Assembly (NCBI GenBank): GCA_026686845.1
Contig: JAIVEN010000013.1
Span: forward strand, 16,946,001-17,010,000
Direction: 5' to 3'
DNA from: Adenanthera pavonina
Lineage: Eukaryota; Streptophyta; Magnoliopsida; Fabales; Fabaceae
DNA: 64,000 nucleotides
In this document: one piece after another, positions 44,098 through 56,500 of the stretch
How positions within the stretch are numbered: the first letter of the stretch is position 1
Layout of the letters: the number at the start of each line of letters is the position of its first letter
Notes under the pieces: generated by a model
What the model was told of the DNA's origin: nothing
What the model saw: the letters and a program-made list of their open reading frames with translations, nothing else
Databases searched by the model: none
Translations under genes and position numbers: made by a program

Positions 44098-44573
44098 ATT
44101 GAAATTTCTCTGCACAAAGTGAAATGGGTGAAGATAACACAGTATAAGGGAAGCAACGTGCAAAACAGAGCAAGCTGAAAAGTAAAGATGAGGAGAAGAA
44201 GACTCAGTAATTTATCCTGGTTCAGTCCCCAAGACAACTCTTGAGATTTTTCCACTATACAGCAAGAATTCAACGAGCTTCTTGCTAATGCCACAGTACA
44301 ACGAGTATGCTCTGTTTCTAGAGCTTTCTCAATCTCTCTAAGCACTTCTACAATGTGCTTCCCAATCCCCTTGTGATTTCCCCTCACAAGTAAATCTATC
44401 TTCCAGATGAGGAGTAGATTATTTACAAAGATATAACTCTCTTGAATAGAGTAGATATAAAGGTTAAAGTACATATATTAAAGTTGAGAGGATAAAATCT
44501 TTTGAGAAGAAGATTTGGCAGAAATTCGGTATATACAAGTTTTATATCTTTTCCATAACTTCAAATGATGTTA

Positions 44574-44581
44574 TATTTATA
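44574..44581 (-). promoter_or_regulatory. TATA box of the 5' LTR
   Basis: ATCTATAAATATAAC on the minus strand. The same box follows the conserved landmark and settles at the same place in the LTR families B (CTATAAATAGAACC), C and D. Transcription would start about 30 bases further down, giving U3 of about 1.26 kb and R/U5 of about 0.5 kb. Confidence 0.7.
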
Positions 44582-45845
44582 GATTTAGGTCTTAAATGTC
44601 CGTTAGAAACAAAATCTATCCATTGGGTAAGTTATCCAATGGTTACTTTGAAAAACTATCCGTTAACCAACAGCATTTAATGCTTCTGACATACTGAAAT
44701 TCGAATTTTGGTTAGTCAACAGACAAATTTCGAAGGAACTGAAGGTTAAAGCTTCCAACGTTACAGCACGAAGTTCGTCTGTTCATGAAGTGAAATTCGA
44801 ATTTTGAAACTTACAAAATATTTTCACAATGTGACATACGAATTTTCAACAAGAAAGTTTTTCTGTTAAGTGTGAACAGTGTTTTTAATTTTCTACAGTG
44901 CCTTCGAAATTCGTCTGTTCCTAGTACGTTCAAAAGGCACAGTAGTTCACTTTCTTCGAAATTTGAATTTTGAAAGAGTAAAGTTTGTCTGTCAGAGTGA
45001 CTCTTTTCAGACTAACTTCAATATTCGAATGTTACAGGATTTTGTCATTCGTATGTCAATGTTTCATTTCAATAGTCTCAAAAATATAGCTTCTGAAAAT
45101 TCGAATTTTAATGTTCAAAGTTCATCTGTCAGAGAGCAATTTTGAAACTTAATATAATCTTGCTTTCAGATGAACTTTAACATTGTTTCAGACGAATTTC
45201 TTTAGTTTTCACAAATTGCATTTTATCTGAAATTCGAATTTTGAAAACTTAAAGTTCGTCTGTTACAAAGAAGCTTCTTTCAGACTTATATGAAAATTCG
45301 AATGTTGGAAAGCCAAAGTTCGTCTGTCAGAGAGCGTTTTTCAAACTCAATTTCTTCTTGATTTCAGATAAACTTCAACATTATTTTAGATGAATTTCTT
45401 TAGTTTTCACAAATTGCATTTTATCTGAAATTCGAATTTTGAAGATGTGAAGTTCGTCTGTCACAAAAAGGCTTCTTTCAGACTTGGATGAAAATTCAAA
45501 TTTTGGAAAATCAAAATTCATATGACAGAGAGACATTCTCGAAATTCAAATTTCCAAAGGCAAAGTTCGAATTTCCAATATGACAGTTCAGTTTAAACTT
45601 TCAAACTTCGTCTGTTTGTGGGTATTTTTCAAATAGGTTAAGATTTAACATAAAATCAAGGTTTAAAACATCTTTTCCTCAAATTAAAATCTTTTACCCT
45701 CATTTAAACATAACAAAAGATCCTACAGAAGATCTAGCAGCTATTACTCAGAAATTCTTCACTTGAAACACTTTGATCTCCTTTGATATCTTCAATCCAA
45801 GCTCTTGGATGTTGGTTTGGAATCATCAAAACTCTTGATTCAACA

Positions 45846-46353
45846 ATATATAGTAACACCTTCTGTGCCATTACTTTATTTAGCAAAGATTTATATGTGT
45901 GTCTATGTAATTAATCTTTATATGATACTTAAGGTTTCTCACAAACGGTTATGGTTTTTTATGATCATATTGCATCACATTTTGACTTAATGAAATGGTT
46001 CCACTAGAGATCCCCAAATGCTTACATTAGTCATTTTGACTGTACAGTCTATTGTACTGTTGTTAGACATGTTTCGTGTGATAAATCCATGTCTACTTCT
46101 TTCCATAATGTTGCATGACAATTCATTTAGCAATATATATATATATATCAATAAGCTTATTTCTTCTCACTCACACCTCTATTTTTTTAGAATCAGAGTA
46201 TCTTATGGAGCTTGTGTTACAGCCTTCACAACACATACGTATCAATACCTCCTTAAGTATCTAAATTTACTTTTATATTCATGTGGTAGCTTTACATTTC
46301 CCATAATTGAAAATCGATTAGGATCAGCTTTTAAGCCAAGTTATTCAACAACT
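45846..46353 (-). other. Right flank of the copia element, unassigned
   Basis: No continuation of LTR G is seen here. It may be the 3' part of the minus-strand copia relic (52941-58405) that solo LTR B2 splits. A 113-codon frame at 46018-46359 has no recognisable content. A TA repeat lies near 46132. Confidence 0.35.
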
Positions 46354-47372
46354 TGTTAGGTTTAATATAATATAAGTTTTGATGTTGAAAAATGTAGAGT
46401 AATAAGGAACAAATGCATTATATTTGTCTAACATATATATTTTTCCTAAAAGAATTAAAATGTGCATTAGCATGTGTTTAATTGTGTTTATAATGCATAT
46501 ATCATGCTATGTACTAATATATTCATTGTGCTTTAATACTTTATAATACAAGTTGGATATATAAATTAGACTAACTATTTGGTTTGTAAGTGTAATACAT
46601 TAAATGTAGGATTGTCCAAGAAGCAAGAGTGAGCAATGGAATAAAGAAAGGAAAATCAAAGAAGAATAAGAGAAATGATGCTCCAAGAATTGAAGATTAG
46701 AAAGGAAGCATGGCAAGAATGAAATGATCAAGTGAAAGTGGAGCTTAACTTTTGAAGATCTAGCTATTAGATATATTTGTTTTCACTTAGGTCGTGAGAT
46801 AGTTTAATCTTTGAAATTTACTTAATCTTGTTACCATATATTTTAAATGAGTTAGATTAAGTCAATAATGTTAACGTATGTTAAAATTAAGATATATTGG
46901 CAAACAAATGAATTTTACCATTTGACTCATGCATATTCTATGCAAAATTCGCACTTTGCTTGTTAAAGTTTGAAGTTATAAAGGTTTTATCTTCGATAGA
47001 TGAATTTTGGTTTTGAAATTTGAATTTTGGGCTAAACATAGTTAATGAAAGTGTGCAAAATTCACATGAAGCTTAATTAAAATTTGATTGTTAATGAAGT
47101 TCAATGTGAGTTCAAAGTCACAACTCTAACAGACGAACTTTGAGCTTTTAAAATATGAACTTCAAAGTGATAACTTTTGTGTCATACTGAACATGCCTCT
47201 GATAGATGAATTTCAGTCTTTGAAATTTGAATTTTAGTTTATGAAATTAGAACTTTGATTTCTAAAATTCAAATTTCGAAGTGCATTGTGAAAACTTGAA
47301 GCAACTGTTCAAACCTAATAAACGCACTTTCAAGATGAAAATTCGTACAAACTAACATGGTTATCACTTGCA

Positions 47373-48920
47373 TGTTGAATCAAGTGTTTTTGATTATTTC
47401 AAAAGAGTACAAGAAATCTCAAGTCAATCCAGAAAGAAATGAGCACAAGATTAGGTTGTTGAATTTCTCACTATAATCACAAGAGTAAAAGGCTTTGATC
47501 TTTCACCAAATGTTTTTTAAATATGTTTTTCAACAAATCCTATGTTAACTTATAATATATTTGGAAAATACTCACTAATAGATGAATTTTGAAGCTTTAA
47601 AATTCATATGTTGCCTTGAAAATTTGAACTTTGATAGATGAAATTTGAACTTACAAAGTTGCTACCTCTAACAAACGAATTTCAACCTGTGAAAATTCAA
47701 ATTTTGAGTCAAGCATAAGTTGTGAAAAAGAGAAATTCATCTGAAGCTATAACAAAGTTCATCTGAACTTAGAGTGCAAAAAGAGTTCTAAGTCAGCCCC
47801 TCTGACAGACGAACTTCAGTTTTGAAAATTCATACTTTGAAATAAGTCTGATAAGTAGTCTCACTAACAGATGAACTTTTGTTTCTAAAAATTTGAATTT
47901 TGAAATGATAGCATATAAGTCTGATAAGAAGTCTCTTTAACAGATAAACTTTGAAAACTCAAAATTTGAATTTTGAAGAGAAGAACTTTTGAACCATATT
48001 GAGATGTTCACTGACAGATGAATTTTGGACCCCAAAATTTGAACTTCAAAGGCACTGTAGCAATATGAAACAACTATTCACACTCATCAGTAGAACTTCA
48101 AGGTTGAAAATTTGTATGTTCCAACATAGGAAACACTTGTTAGAGTAAAAATTCAAATTTCACCTTTGAACAAACAAACTTCGAAGTTTAATGTTAAAGT
48201 CTTTAACTCACAGTCTCTGTGAAATTCGTCTATTGACACCCCAAAATTTGAACTTTGGATGTCAGACGCATTAAATGCGGTTGGTGAATGGATAGTTTTA
48301 CAAAGTAACCATTGGGTAATGTCTCTAACGATTAGATCTTGTCTCTAACATATAGTTAAGACATAAATCTATAAATAGAACTTCATTTGAAGGTGTGAGT
48401 AGTAATTTTATGCTGTATATACTGAAACTCTGCCAAAATCTTCAATCAAAGCCTTATACTCCTTCATACTCCAAAAACTACACTTCAACTGTCATATATA
48501 CTCTAAATGAAAGAGTCTATTCTGTTATAAACCATCTTATCTTCATCTTGAAGAAAGATATTCTTGTGAGGAGATTTCACAAGGGATTTGGGAAGCACTT
48601 AGGTAGAGTGCAAAGAGTAAAACTGTAAGCTCTTGGAACAGAGCATAGAGTTATACTATGGCATTGCAAGAAGCCCACCGAATTCATACAAGATAATGGA
48701 AAATCTCAAGTGGTAGTTTGAGAGCTGGACAAAGGTCAAGAGAAAGAGACCAAATCAAGATAAATATTTGTGTGTTCTCTTCCCTTACCTTGCTTTCTAC
48801 TTCCTTATATTTTATACTCTGTTTTTCTATCACTTTTGCTTTCACTATTATTTTTTCTTTTGCAGAAATTTTCAAACTTCTCAATTCACCCCCTCTCTTG
48901 GAAAGCCAGCAAACCTAACA
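47373..48920 (+). mobile_element. Copia solo LTR A2 (1548 bp) nested in B2
   Basis: Starts TGTTGAATCAAGTG and ends AACCTAACA. A perfect TTGCA duplication lies at 47368-47372 and 48921-48925. Same family as A1 and the full-length element. U3 words run 47570-48250, the landmark GCATTAAATGCGGTTGG near 48267, the TATA box CTATAAATAGAAC near 48370 and the hairpin at 48877-48905. Confidence 0.94.
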
Positions 48921-49353
48921 TTGCAAACTTGAAATTCGAATGTCATCTTGTGATAGACAAATTTTGAAGTTCAACATTGAACATATAACTATGCTAACTC
49001 TATGAAATTTGTCTATTGAGCCTCAATATTTGAATGCTGGTATGTCAGACACATTTAATGCGATTGTTGAACTGCTCTTTTTGTAGAGTAATGGCTAGAA
49101 CTTGTGTCTAACGGATAAATCTTGTATCTAATGACTAATTAAATCACAAATCTATAAATAGAATTTCACTTAAACTCTTGGTAACAATGTTAAGCACTTA
49201 TACACCAAAATATGGCCACAATGGATAAAATATTTCTATGTTAGCGTTCAAAGTTAAATCCACCTTATTAGATTGAACTTCAATACATTATCCACTTTTA
49301 AAGAAAGTTTCAATTCTATAATTTTTCTTTCCACAACTTTTAGGTAGAATCTT

Positions 49354-52300
49354 GTAATATCCTAATTTTTACATGATGCCATAAGATGCATAAAAAGATA
49401 GAAATGGAAGTAAGACAAAGAATTTACATGCTCAGTCTCTAGATAGAATTAATTTCCCATATTGTTTTTGGAAAAAGTTATGTTTGGTCACTAACTAGAA
49501 TTAATTTTTTATAAGGTCCTTAACAGAAATTAATTCCAGTACTTACCTCAGAATGTATATAATATATCACTTGAATGGAAGCATGTCCTGAGCCAAGCAC
49601 AATAGTATAAGTATTGCACAGCCAAGAAGTCTAGGTTGAGAGATAGACCAATTTGAAGATTAATGCAAATCGTGCAAAAAGAAATAATAAAAAAATGGGT
49701 CTTTGGGAAAAATTACTAGAAAGTGCCCAAAAGAATGGGTAATTACGTCTATGACCCGAGACTCAAGGGCAAAATGGTCATTTCCCAGGTTAAGGAATAA
49801 AATGTGAAAAATTCATTTAAGGCCTAAGGGAAAAATGCTGATAGCATAAATATACAGAGAAGTGGCAAAAACCAAGGGACACAGAAAATGAGAAAATCAT
49901 AATTTTTTCCACAAAAATGAAAATACGTTGCAAGTTAGTCCAAAAAAAAAAGAAGAAATTTTATTTCAAATTAGTCCTTGGAGAAAATTCCGAAAAAGGA
50001 CCTTGAAAGTTTTAAAAATTATAAATTTACCTCGAGTCAAGGATATTTTTGTAAATATAAAAAATTATAGTCAAAATAAAGCTCTTAATGAGCTAAGCCC
50101 AATGGAATAATATTTGGAAATTAATAAAGTTAGTATGAATTTATTATGGGTATTTAGAATAAAAGTCAGTATTATACAGATTAAAGATTATTTTGGATTG
50201 CAGAAGAAAGGCAGTACCGATTCATGGATATTGAAAAGACCTTACTAAAATATATTTTGAGTCAAGATAATGATTTTAGTCCAAAAGTTATTTTTGGATA
50301 ACCTGTACCAATTTAGTGACAATTTTGGTAAAAATATTTAATCGGTATGGGTAAATGTTATTTTGGCCCAATAAAATGTCTAAAGCAATTTTTGGCCAAA
50401 AATCTTGAAAAGTAACATGCTACATCAGACTAGGACATGGAGGGAATTTAATTGAATGATTTTTGTAAAAACTTCCTTAAGAAGGCATGACTTTTTAGTC
50501 AAAAAGTGATTATGATTAAGGAAGTAATTAGTGAGATAATTAAGTAGCCAATTATCCCTTCTTTCCTCTCATTCTTTATGACACTTTCTGCAGAAATAAG
50601 AGAGAGAAACAGCTAAGGAAAAACCATGGAAGAGAAGAAAGAAAAGAGAAGAGGAAGTGACGTTTGAAGATGAAGGCTTGGAAATCAAGTATCAAGGTAA
50701 GATCTATGCCACCTCAAGCTTAACCAAATAAATATAGGAAAAGGTATAGAAAGGTGACTTGAAGCATGAAATCACAAGTTATTGCAACTAGTTTAGAGTA
50801 AATATTTTCCTCCAATTTTTATGCTATTTTTTGGCCTAATTAGGGTTTAATATGGAGATGGAATTTTATAATTTTGATCCCAAAAATGGATTCCTTGGGT
50901 TCAAAATAGATAAATACAAGTGTGTTTTACAAAAAGAAAAAACCAAAGGAAAACAAAGTGAAATTTTAAGCTCAAGTATGCATACTTTATTAAATAGGTC
51001 ATTCAAAATGTAGCTAATGACCTTAAATTATCATGTTTTAGAGTTCAAAAAGGTTGAAGAAGATCAAAGGAAACGTTTATAAAGTTTTGAAGGCAAAGGA
51101 ATTCTATAAGGTAGTTAATTTCCCTTACTTGCAATATATCGTCATACTTATTTTCAATGTGATTGATGCTTTGTCATATGAGTATAATGTTGTTTTAAGA
51201 TGGTTTATTGTCATTGACTAAGTTGATTGAGGGGTATTGAGACCCATGACGTCCATTTTTCTAAATGAAACTCTGCCAAAAATTTTGTGGATTCGTATGA
51301 CTTCAATATGCTAATGTGTTTGAAATATGTTTTCTTGATGTTTTCATGCTTAATGTGATAATATGATGGCATGTTTGGGTATTAGTACTGAGATTCTTTG
51401 AATCTCATTCCTTCCAAATGCTAATCATGACTAGGTCAAGCAATGCAAGGAATTCAAGAAGAGCCAAAAGAAAGAAGGAAGAAATTGATGAATAATAAGT
51501 TATTACAAGTATTGATGTTAATCTCAATAACATGTATAAATTCATATGTTAAGGCTATGTTATATATGTTGAGGTAAGTATGTTCCATGAGTTATCTTAT
51601 GATGCTATGCATGAAGTTGGAGCATTGAAAGATGATGTATTATGTTTATGAAGTTTGGTTGTGTAAGTTATGACATGAGTTTGTCCAAATTGACCAATTG
51701 ATGATGGAATAAAGGCCCTCTATTTGAAATAGAGCAACTGGGTTAAGTGCTATACATGTTCTAAAAGTAGACAGAACATGATTTTTGAAGAGCTAGAGAA
51801 CATTCAAATTGGATAAATGTATAAATTATAATGAATTTTTGAATTTAGGGTTCAGAACTAGATAGTACTAGAAAAACTAGAACTTACATTGTGAACACTG
51901 TATATTTTAAAAGGCACTATAAAATTGTGTATAGCTCCCAAAATTCAGTGATTTGCTTTTATGGAAAGCTACAAGTGTTATGAAATGATTGCCACTAGTT
52001 TGAAAGCATTTGGAGTTGTAAAGAAGGAGTTATGTAATTTGTCCTAAAACTATTCCAGTAGAGGTAGTGCTCTGACCCATAATAGTTAAGCTAATGTCAT
52101 ACCCTGTACAAGTTGAATAAATGTACAAGAAAAATATTTATAGAAAGTAGACTCATAGGGCTTTCCAATGACGTAAGGAATGATGAATTGGCTTAGGGTA
52201 GAGTGAGATATGAACTTTTAAAATTAAGGCCAAAATCTTGGAAAAGAGAAATTGACCAAATCTACAGTGATTTTTGGAAGAATAAACTATATAAATTGGC

Positions 52301-52565
52301 CTAGTAAATGCTCTATCTTATTTTTCACATGTAGAGAATATGTTTAGCTATTTTTAGATACTTGTATCACTTCAATACAATTTTTTTAGAATTAGTTATA
52401 TATTTTCAAAATTCATCGAGGAAAATTGGAAAATGTCAGTGAACAGTACCACAAAAATGAAAATTCTGTTTTAAATTTTATGTGATTCAAGCTTCTAATC
52501 AAGTTTAATTGGACTCTAATGAGGTCTAATACATGGAAAAATGGGCCTAAGTATGAGTTGTTACA
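49354..52565 (+). mobile_element. Gypsy solo LTR H (3212 bp) nested in B2
   Basis: Starts TGTAATATCCTAATTTT and ends GAGTTGTTACA. It is flanked by AATCT (49349-49353) and AATTT (52566-52570), a 5-bp duplication with one C-to-T change. Removing it restores B2 sequence that matches B1 (GTAGAATCT then TAGTGTG). The ends fit Del/Tekay chromovirus LTRs. A purine-rich leader and a GGTAAGATC donor-like site lie near 50695. No coding frame of note. Confidence 0.9.
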
Positions 52566-52940
52566 AATTTTAGTGTGAAGAAACACTAAAGGAATTACAC
52601 ATCTTATAAGGGTATGGAGAGAGTGGTTTTACAAGTGTCTAGTAAAACTTGTGGGATGTACTAAGATTTCATAAGTGCTCAAATTAAACTTGTGGGATAT
52701 AGTGAAAATCTCAAGTGATGGCTTGAGCACTAAATGTAAGCCAAGTGGTTTGGGCTGAACCGATATAACTTCTTGTGTCTAATCCTTCATTTTCCTATTT
52801 CATCTATATTATCCATCATACTTTGTTCATCCCTGTTCTACTACAACATTTGGTGAAATTGGGTTGTACTTCAAAAGAGGCGAAAATGTTGCATCACCCA
52901 ATTCACCCCCCTCTTGGATGACCAGCAATCTAACACAACT

Positions 52941-53419
52941 ATCCAATCATGCATGCTCTCTATACACATTTAGCTATGTACAACTCTAAATCTATGGGAC
53001 TCTTTATACAACTTTACCTTTCAGATTCCATATAAGGATTCATCTTACATCTCAAATTCTTTCTTTCTTGTAAAGGGGTATCTTAGGGTTTGTAGACTTT
53101 TCACATTAAGGAACTCAAAAATTTTCTCAATGGTCTTCTTGTGAAAGAGACTTATTTTCTTGAGCAATTCACTTGAACCTTACCCTTGTTCTTAAACTCA
53201 AAATTTTAATGATCACGAGTCTTCAATGAATAGTCATAGAAATTGACTATTTCCAGCTTAAGTGTATTATCTACATGAGATAATATCATTCTCAAATCAC
53301 ATATAGTGAAATCATAGTGATTCATATTAACCATTTAAGGTTAACTTGAAATCACATCTCAAAGGGGTCTTAAATGCCACTATATATTTTAGCCTCCTTA
53401 AAAAGACGTATTGAGTCCT
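52941..53419 (-). other. Decayed copia internal sequence, downstream of RT
   Basis: Part of the minus-strand copia relic by position. No readable RNase H motif was found. Confidence 0.3.
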
Positions 53420-53580
53420 TTAGACTTTTCCTCCAACTAGGAATATGGCTTTTACATCCACTTGATGTAATTTGAATGTTCCAATATGTAACTATAGCTA
53501 GAATTAGTCTAGACAAATCAATACACATAATAGTTGGAAAATTTTCATCTTAATTAATACCCACCTATACATACACCTTA
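53420..53580 (-). pseudogene. pol: Copia reverse transcriptase fragment
   Basis: On the minus strand broken frames read D-E-N-F-P-T-I, then L-I-L-A-I-V-T-Y-W-N-I-Q, then H-Q-V-D-V-K-A-I-F-L-V-G-G. These match the copia RT order E-T-F-S-P-V...I-R-I-L-L-A-I-A...Q-M-D-V-K-T-A-F-L-N-G. Stops and shifts show long decay. The distance to the primer site at 58390 (about 4.9 kb) fits a copia gag-to-RT span. Confidence 0.65.
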
Positions 53581-56500
53581 ATAACTGAGTAAGTCACATT
53601 CTTAAAATGTGTTCTCATCAATCCTCAAAGGAATACTTTAAACATCCATTGCTTTCATCCATATTAACTTAGCAAGGTATGTTAGAGTACTCTAAACAAT
53701 ATTTAGCCCTTCATTATGTCGAGAAGTAATTATAAATGACATCATTTTAAAATGATATCCAAGAACGCTATTTCTTTACTCCTCTTTAGTGAGATTGTGT
53801 AACATTCTATTTATGCATGGTTTAATTTAATTTATCATAGAACTCCCACTCAAATTAGAAACTTCCACTTGAATTAGAAGTTCCCACTAGGATCAGCAAC
53901 TCACTCTTTGATCAACAGCTTAGGTTGCAATTTCTTGTCTCTCATTTACTTGCACATATATCTCATAAAGAAATACATTTTTACTGATCCTTTGCTTGCT
54001 AAGAAGACAATTCTCTTAAAGAAATAATATATGAATTCAGTAACTCTCCTTTGTTTTCACCAATGAAAACATTAGTCATTTTATGTGTTTGACAAAAACA
54101 CTTTTATAGCTTCTAAAGCTCAGTTTCTCAACCTCATGGAAAAACATCATAAACAAATAAGTTGACCCTCATGGCCTTACGGTTTTAATTAAATGTTACT
54201 TGCTTTTTGTCCAAGTTACTTGCATTAATTAAACAAAATGTTATTATAATCACATTTAACAGAATTTTCAAATTTTTGTATGCAATACCTAACCTTTTCT
54301 CTTTGTGGAGTACTTTCAACTGCAATGAAAAATAATCAATCCTTATCATGAATTATTGTTAATCAATGTGGTGAAATACCATTCCATGTCTTACCTTCTT
54401 ATCCATTGATCCATAAACATGGTAATGGACTAGTTGCAATGGAATTTTTTAACTCTAGTTCCTTTTCAAATAGTTTATTGAATATTCTATTCACTAGGCT
54501 ATGTTCTCACAAGAACATTTTCAAGTTTGAAACTAACCCTCACAATTCTCTTGTTTGTTCAAGTCATTCATTCATGACTCATAAATCCTTAGCCAAGTGG
54601 CAAACTTTTACATCCAAACTTTGTTATACAATGTGACTAACACAATGAAGCCATTTGAAAAACAATCAATTACTTTCTTTTGTCCCATTATTAATGTTCA
54701 CTGAGCTATAATGAAAATACACACTGAAACCAATTCAAGAAGAGATACATTTGAGAAAACAAATTTGTTGGATTTTTAAGTGCATCACATCATGTAGGAT
54801 TAGGGTCCTTCATACAAAATTAATTTGTACTTATAGATCCCTTCAACTCCTTTTCTTATTTTTTTTTTTCAGTTTCTTACATGTGATTATCTGCTTCTCA
54901 AAAGTAGTCAACAGACAATATTCCACTAAAGACTCATGATTCTTGGCTACACCTTTAACAACTCTTGAATCCTCTTTCCATAAAGGATGAGATATTATTA
55001 AAGGCTCAAAAGCTTAGTTCCATTCCAATAGTACACCAAAAGTGGAATATTTCAACTTGGTGATTATTAGTTTTGCTCATAGCAAATGCAAGAAAAACAC
55101 CTGTCTTGTGTGCAGTGTGTCACTTGACTCTTACTACGTCAAGATTTCTTTCATCATGGCGGCTCTTCTTCTTGAATTTCTAAATCATTGGCATTATTCC
55201 TTATTGGCTCTTAGGTCTTTTTCATCTTGCCTATAGGTTTTGAAGTTTTAGCCTTTATCATATTCTATAGACTAGGGAATTTGAGTATCTTTCAATGCAT
55301 TACTTCAGACATAATTTCAAGATTTTTTTAATTTTATTTTAATAGTCTCTTGGCCAAGAACTTTTCATATACTCAATTAGCAAGATGAGATTTTGTCAAG
55401 GCCACATAACTCAACATTGTAATGTGAGTTCATATATTCCCTTTCCTTGGCTTGTCAAATCTCAATTATTTAGTAATGCTCATTGTATTTTCATGCTCAG
55501 TTTACACATCTATAATCATTGTTCCTTTCTCCTTTTGATTTTCAGGGATATGCCTCTATTTGCATACCTTTGTCATTGCTTAGGACATTTGTCATCCATA
55601 ATCAAGTATTATATATTTACATAGACACAACACAGAAGTAACACACACACACATATACAATGCATTATTTTATTATTTCAATAAACTTTGATTAGATCCA
55701 CAATGATATTAATAGGTTCATGATTAGAAGTCTGCGTTTAAAAACCTCCATCACAAACATCCTAAGAACATCATTACTTTCTATCAAATTTTTTTGCAAA
55801 TATTACTCACAAAATTCATAGCTCTTAGATGACCTCTTATCTGTTTTTAAGAGCTCCTGCTCAAATGAGCATTTCTCATTTTACAACATTATACATGTCA
55901 ATAAAATCATAAAATACAGGCATATATTCTAACACATTATATATTCTGTAAATATTTAAATATAATGGAAGTAATAATCAAATACAAATTCAACTCACTA
56001 CCAATTAGGAATTCAACAAAAATTTCTCAAATACTCATGAACATAGTTCTACTTTTTTTTTTTAATAATATCATCAAGATTTTCAAAACTTATCCTTTAG
56101 ATGTTAGTCCAAACTAAATATTATAATAAAACTAATATCTCTCCTTCCTCAGTATATTGTGGCCAAAACAATGCGTACTGCTCATGTATGGGAATTATCA
56201 CAACAAAATTGTGTCTCTTATTTTTCTTTGATGCAAAGCTCTTTGAGCATAAGCTTTATTGTGCACTCATGCAGTGTAATGTCCCACATCGCCATAAAAA
56301 TTTCAATATAATGACACTTTATAATACACAAATTCATCGTAAAAGCCACATATTATATCCTTCATGAGGCCCTTTAATATAGGTTCTCAAAGAAATTCAC
56401 TATTTCTTTATCATTCAAATCTCTTTAAATTAATTCCTAATAGGAAATTGATCAATATAATAATTTATTACATTTCACAAACCTAAGTGGTATGTCTATT

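Larger units (their letters stand above)
33721..45845 (-). mobile_element. Full-length Sirevirus-like copia retrotransposon (12.1 kb)
   Basis: The order on the minus strand is 5' LTR (45845-44055), PBS, gag, pol (protease, integrase, RT, RNase H), a spacer, a third ORF, polypurine tract and 3' LTR (35559-33721). Integrase before RT defines copia. A gag with two zinc knuckles and a coiled coil, plus a long extra ORF after pol, suggests the Sirevirus lineage. By eye the LTRs differ at roughly 45-50 positions in about 1,760 aligned bases (2.5-3%), mainly transitions, plus indels of about 27 and 23 bp. The flanking pentamers GGATG and ATATA do not match. All coding regions carry stops. Confidence 0.95.
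44055..45845 (-). mobile_element. 5' LTR of the copia element (1791 bp)
   Basis: Same ends as the 3' LTR (plus strand TGTTAACAAGG...TTGATTCAACA). U3 words fill 44690-45610. A TATA box (minus-strand TATAAATA) lies at 44574-44581. It lacks about 27 bases present at 33890 in the partner, between GGTTC and AGTCCCC, and about 23 bases near 45535. Confidence 0.95.
46354..52935 (+). mobile_element. Copia solo LTR B2, host of two nested solo LTRs
   Basis: Starts TGTTAGGTTTAATATAATA like B1 and ends ATCTAACA. It is flanked by a perfect CAACT duplication at 46349-46353 and 52936-52940. Removing the nested LTRs A2 and H with one duplication each leaves about 1812 bp, close to B1 (1873 bp). AATTCGAATT and CAGACGAA words occur at 46900-47368 and 48926-49060. 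The TATA box CTATAAATAGAA lies near 49151. The U5 hairpin near 52890 is altered (TCACCCAA / TTGGATGA). Confidence 0.93.

Noticed and set aside
46018..46359. 113-codon plus-strand frame
   Set aside because: No motif recognised; it lies in AT-rich flank next to a TA repeat.
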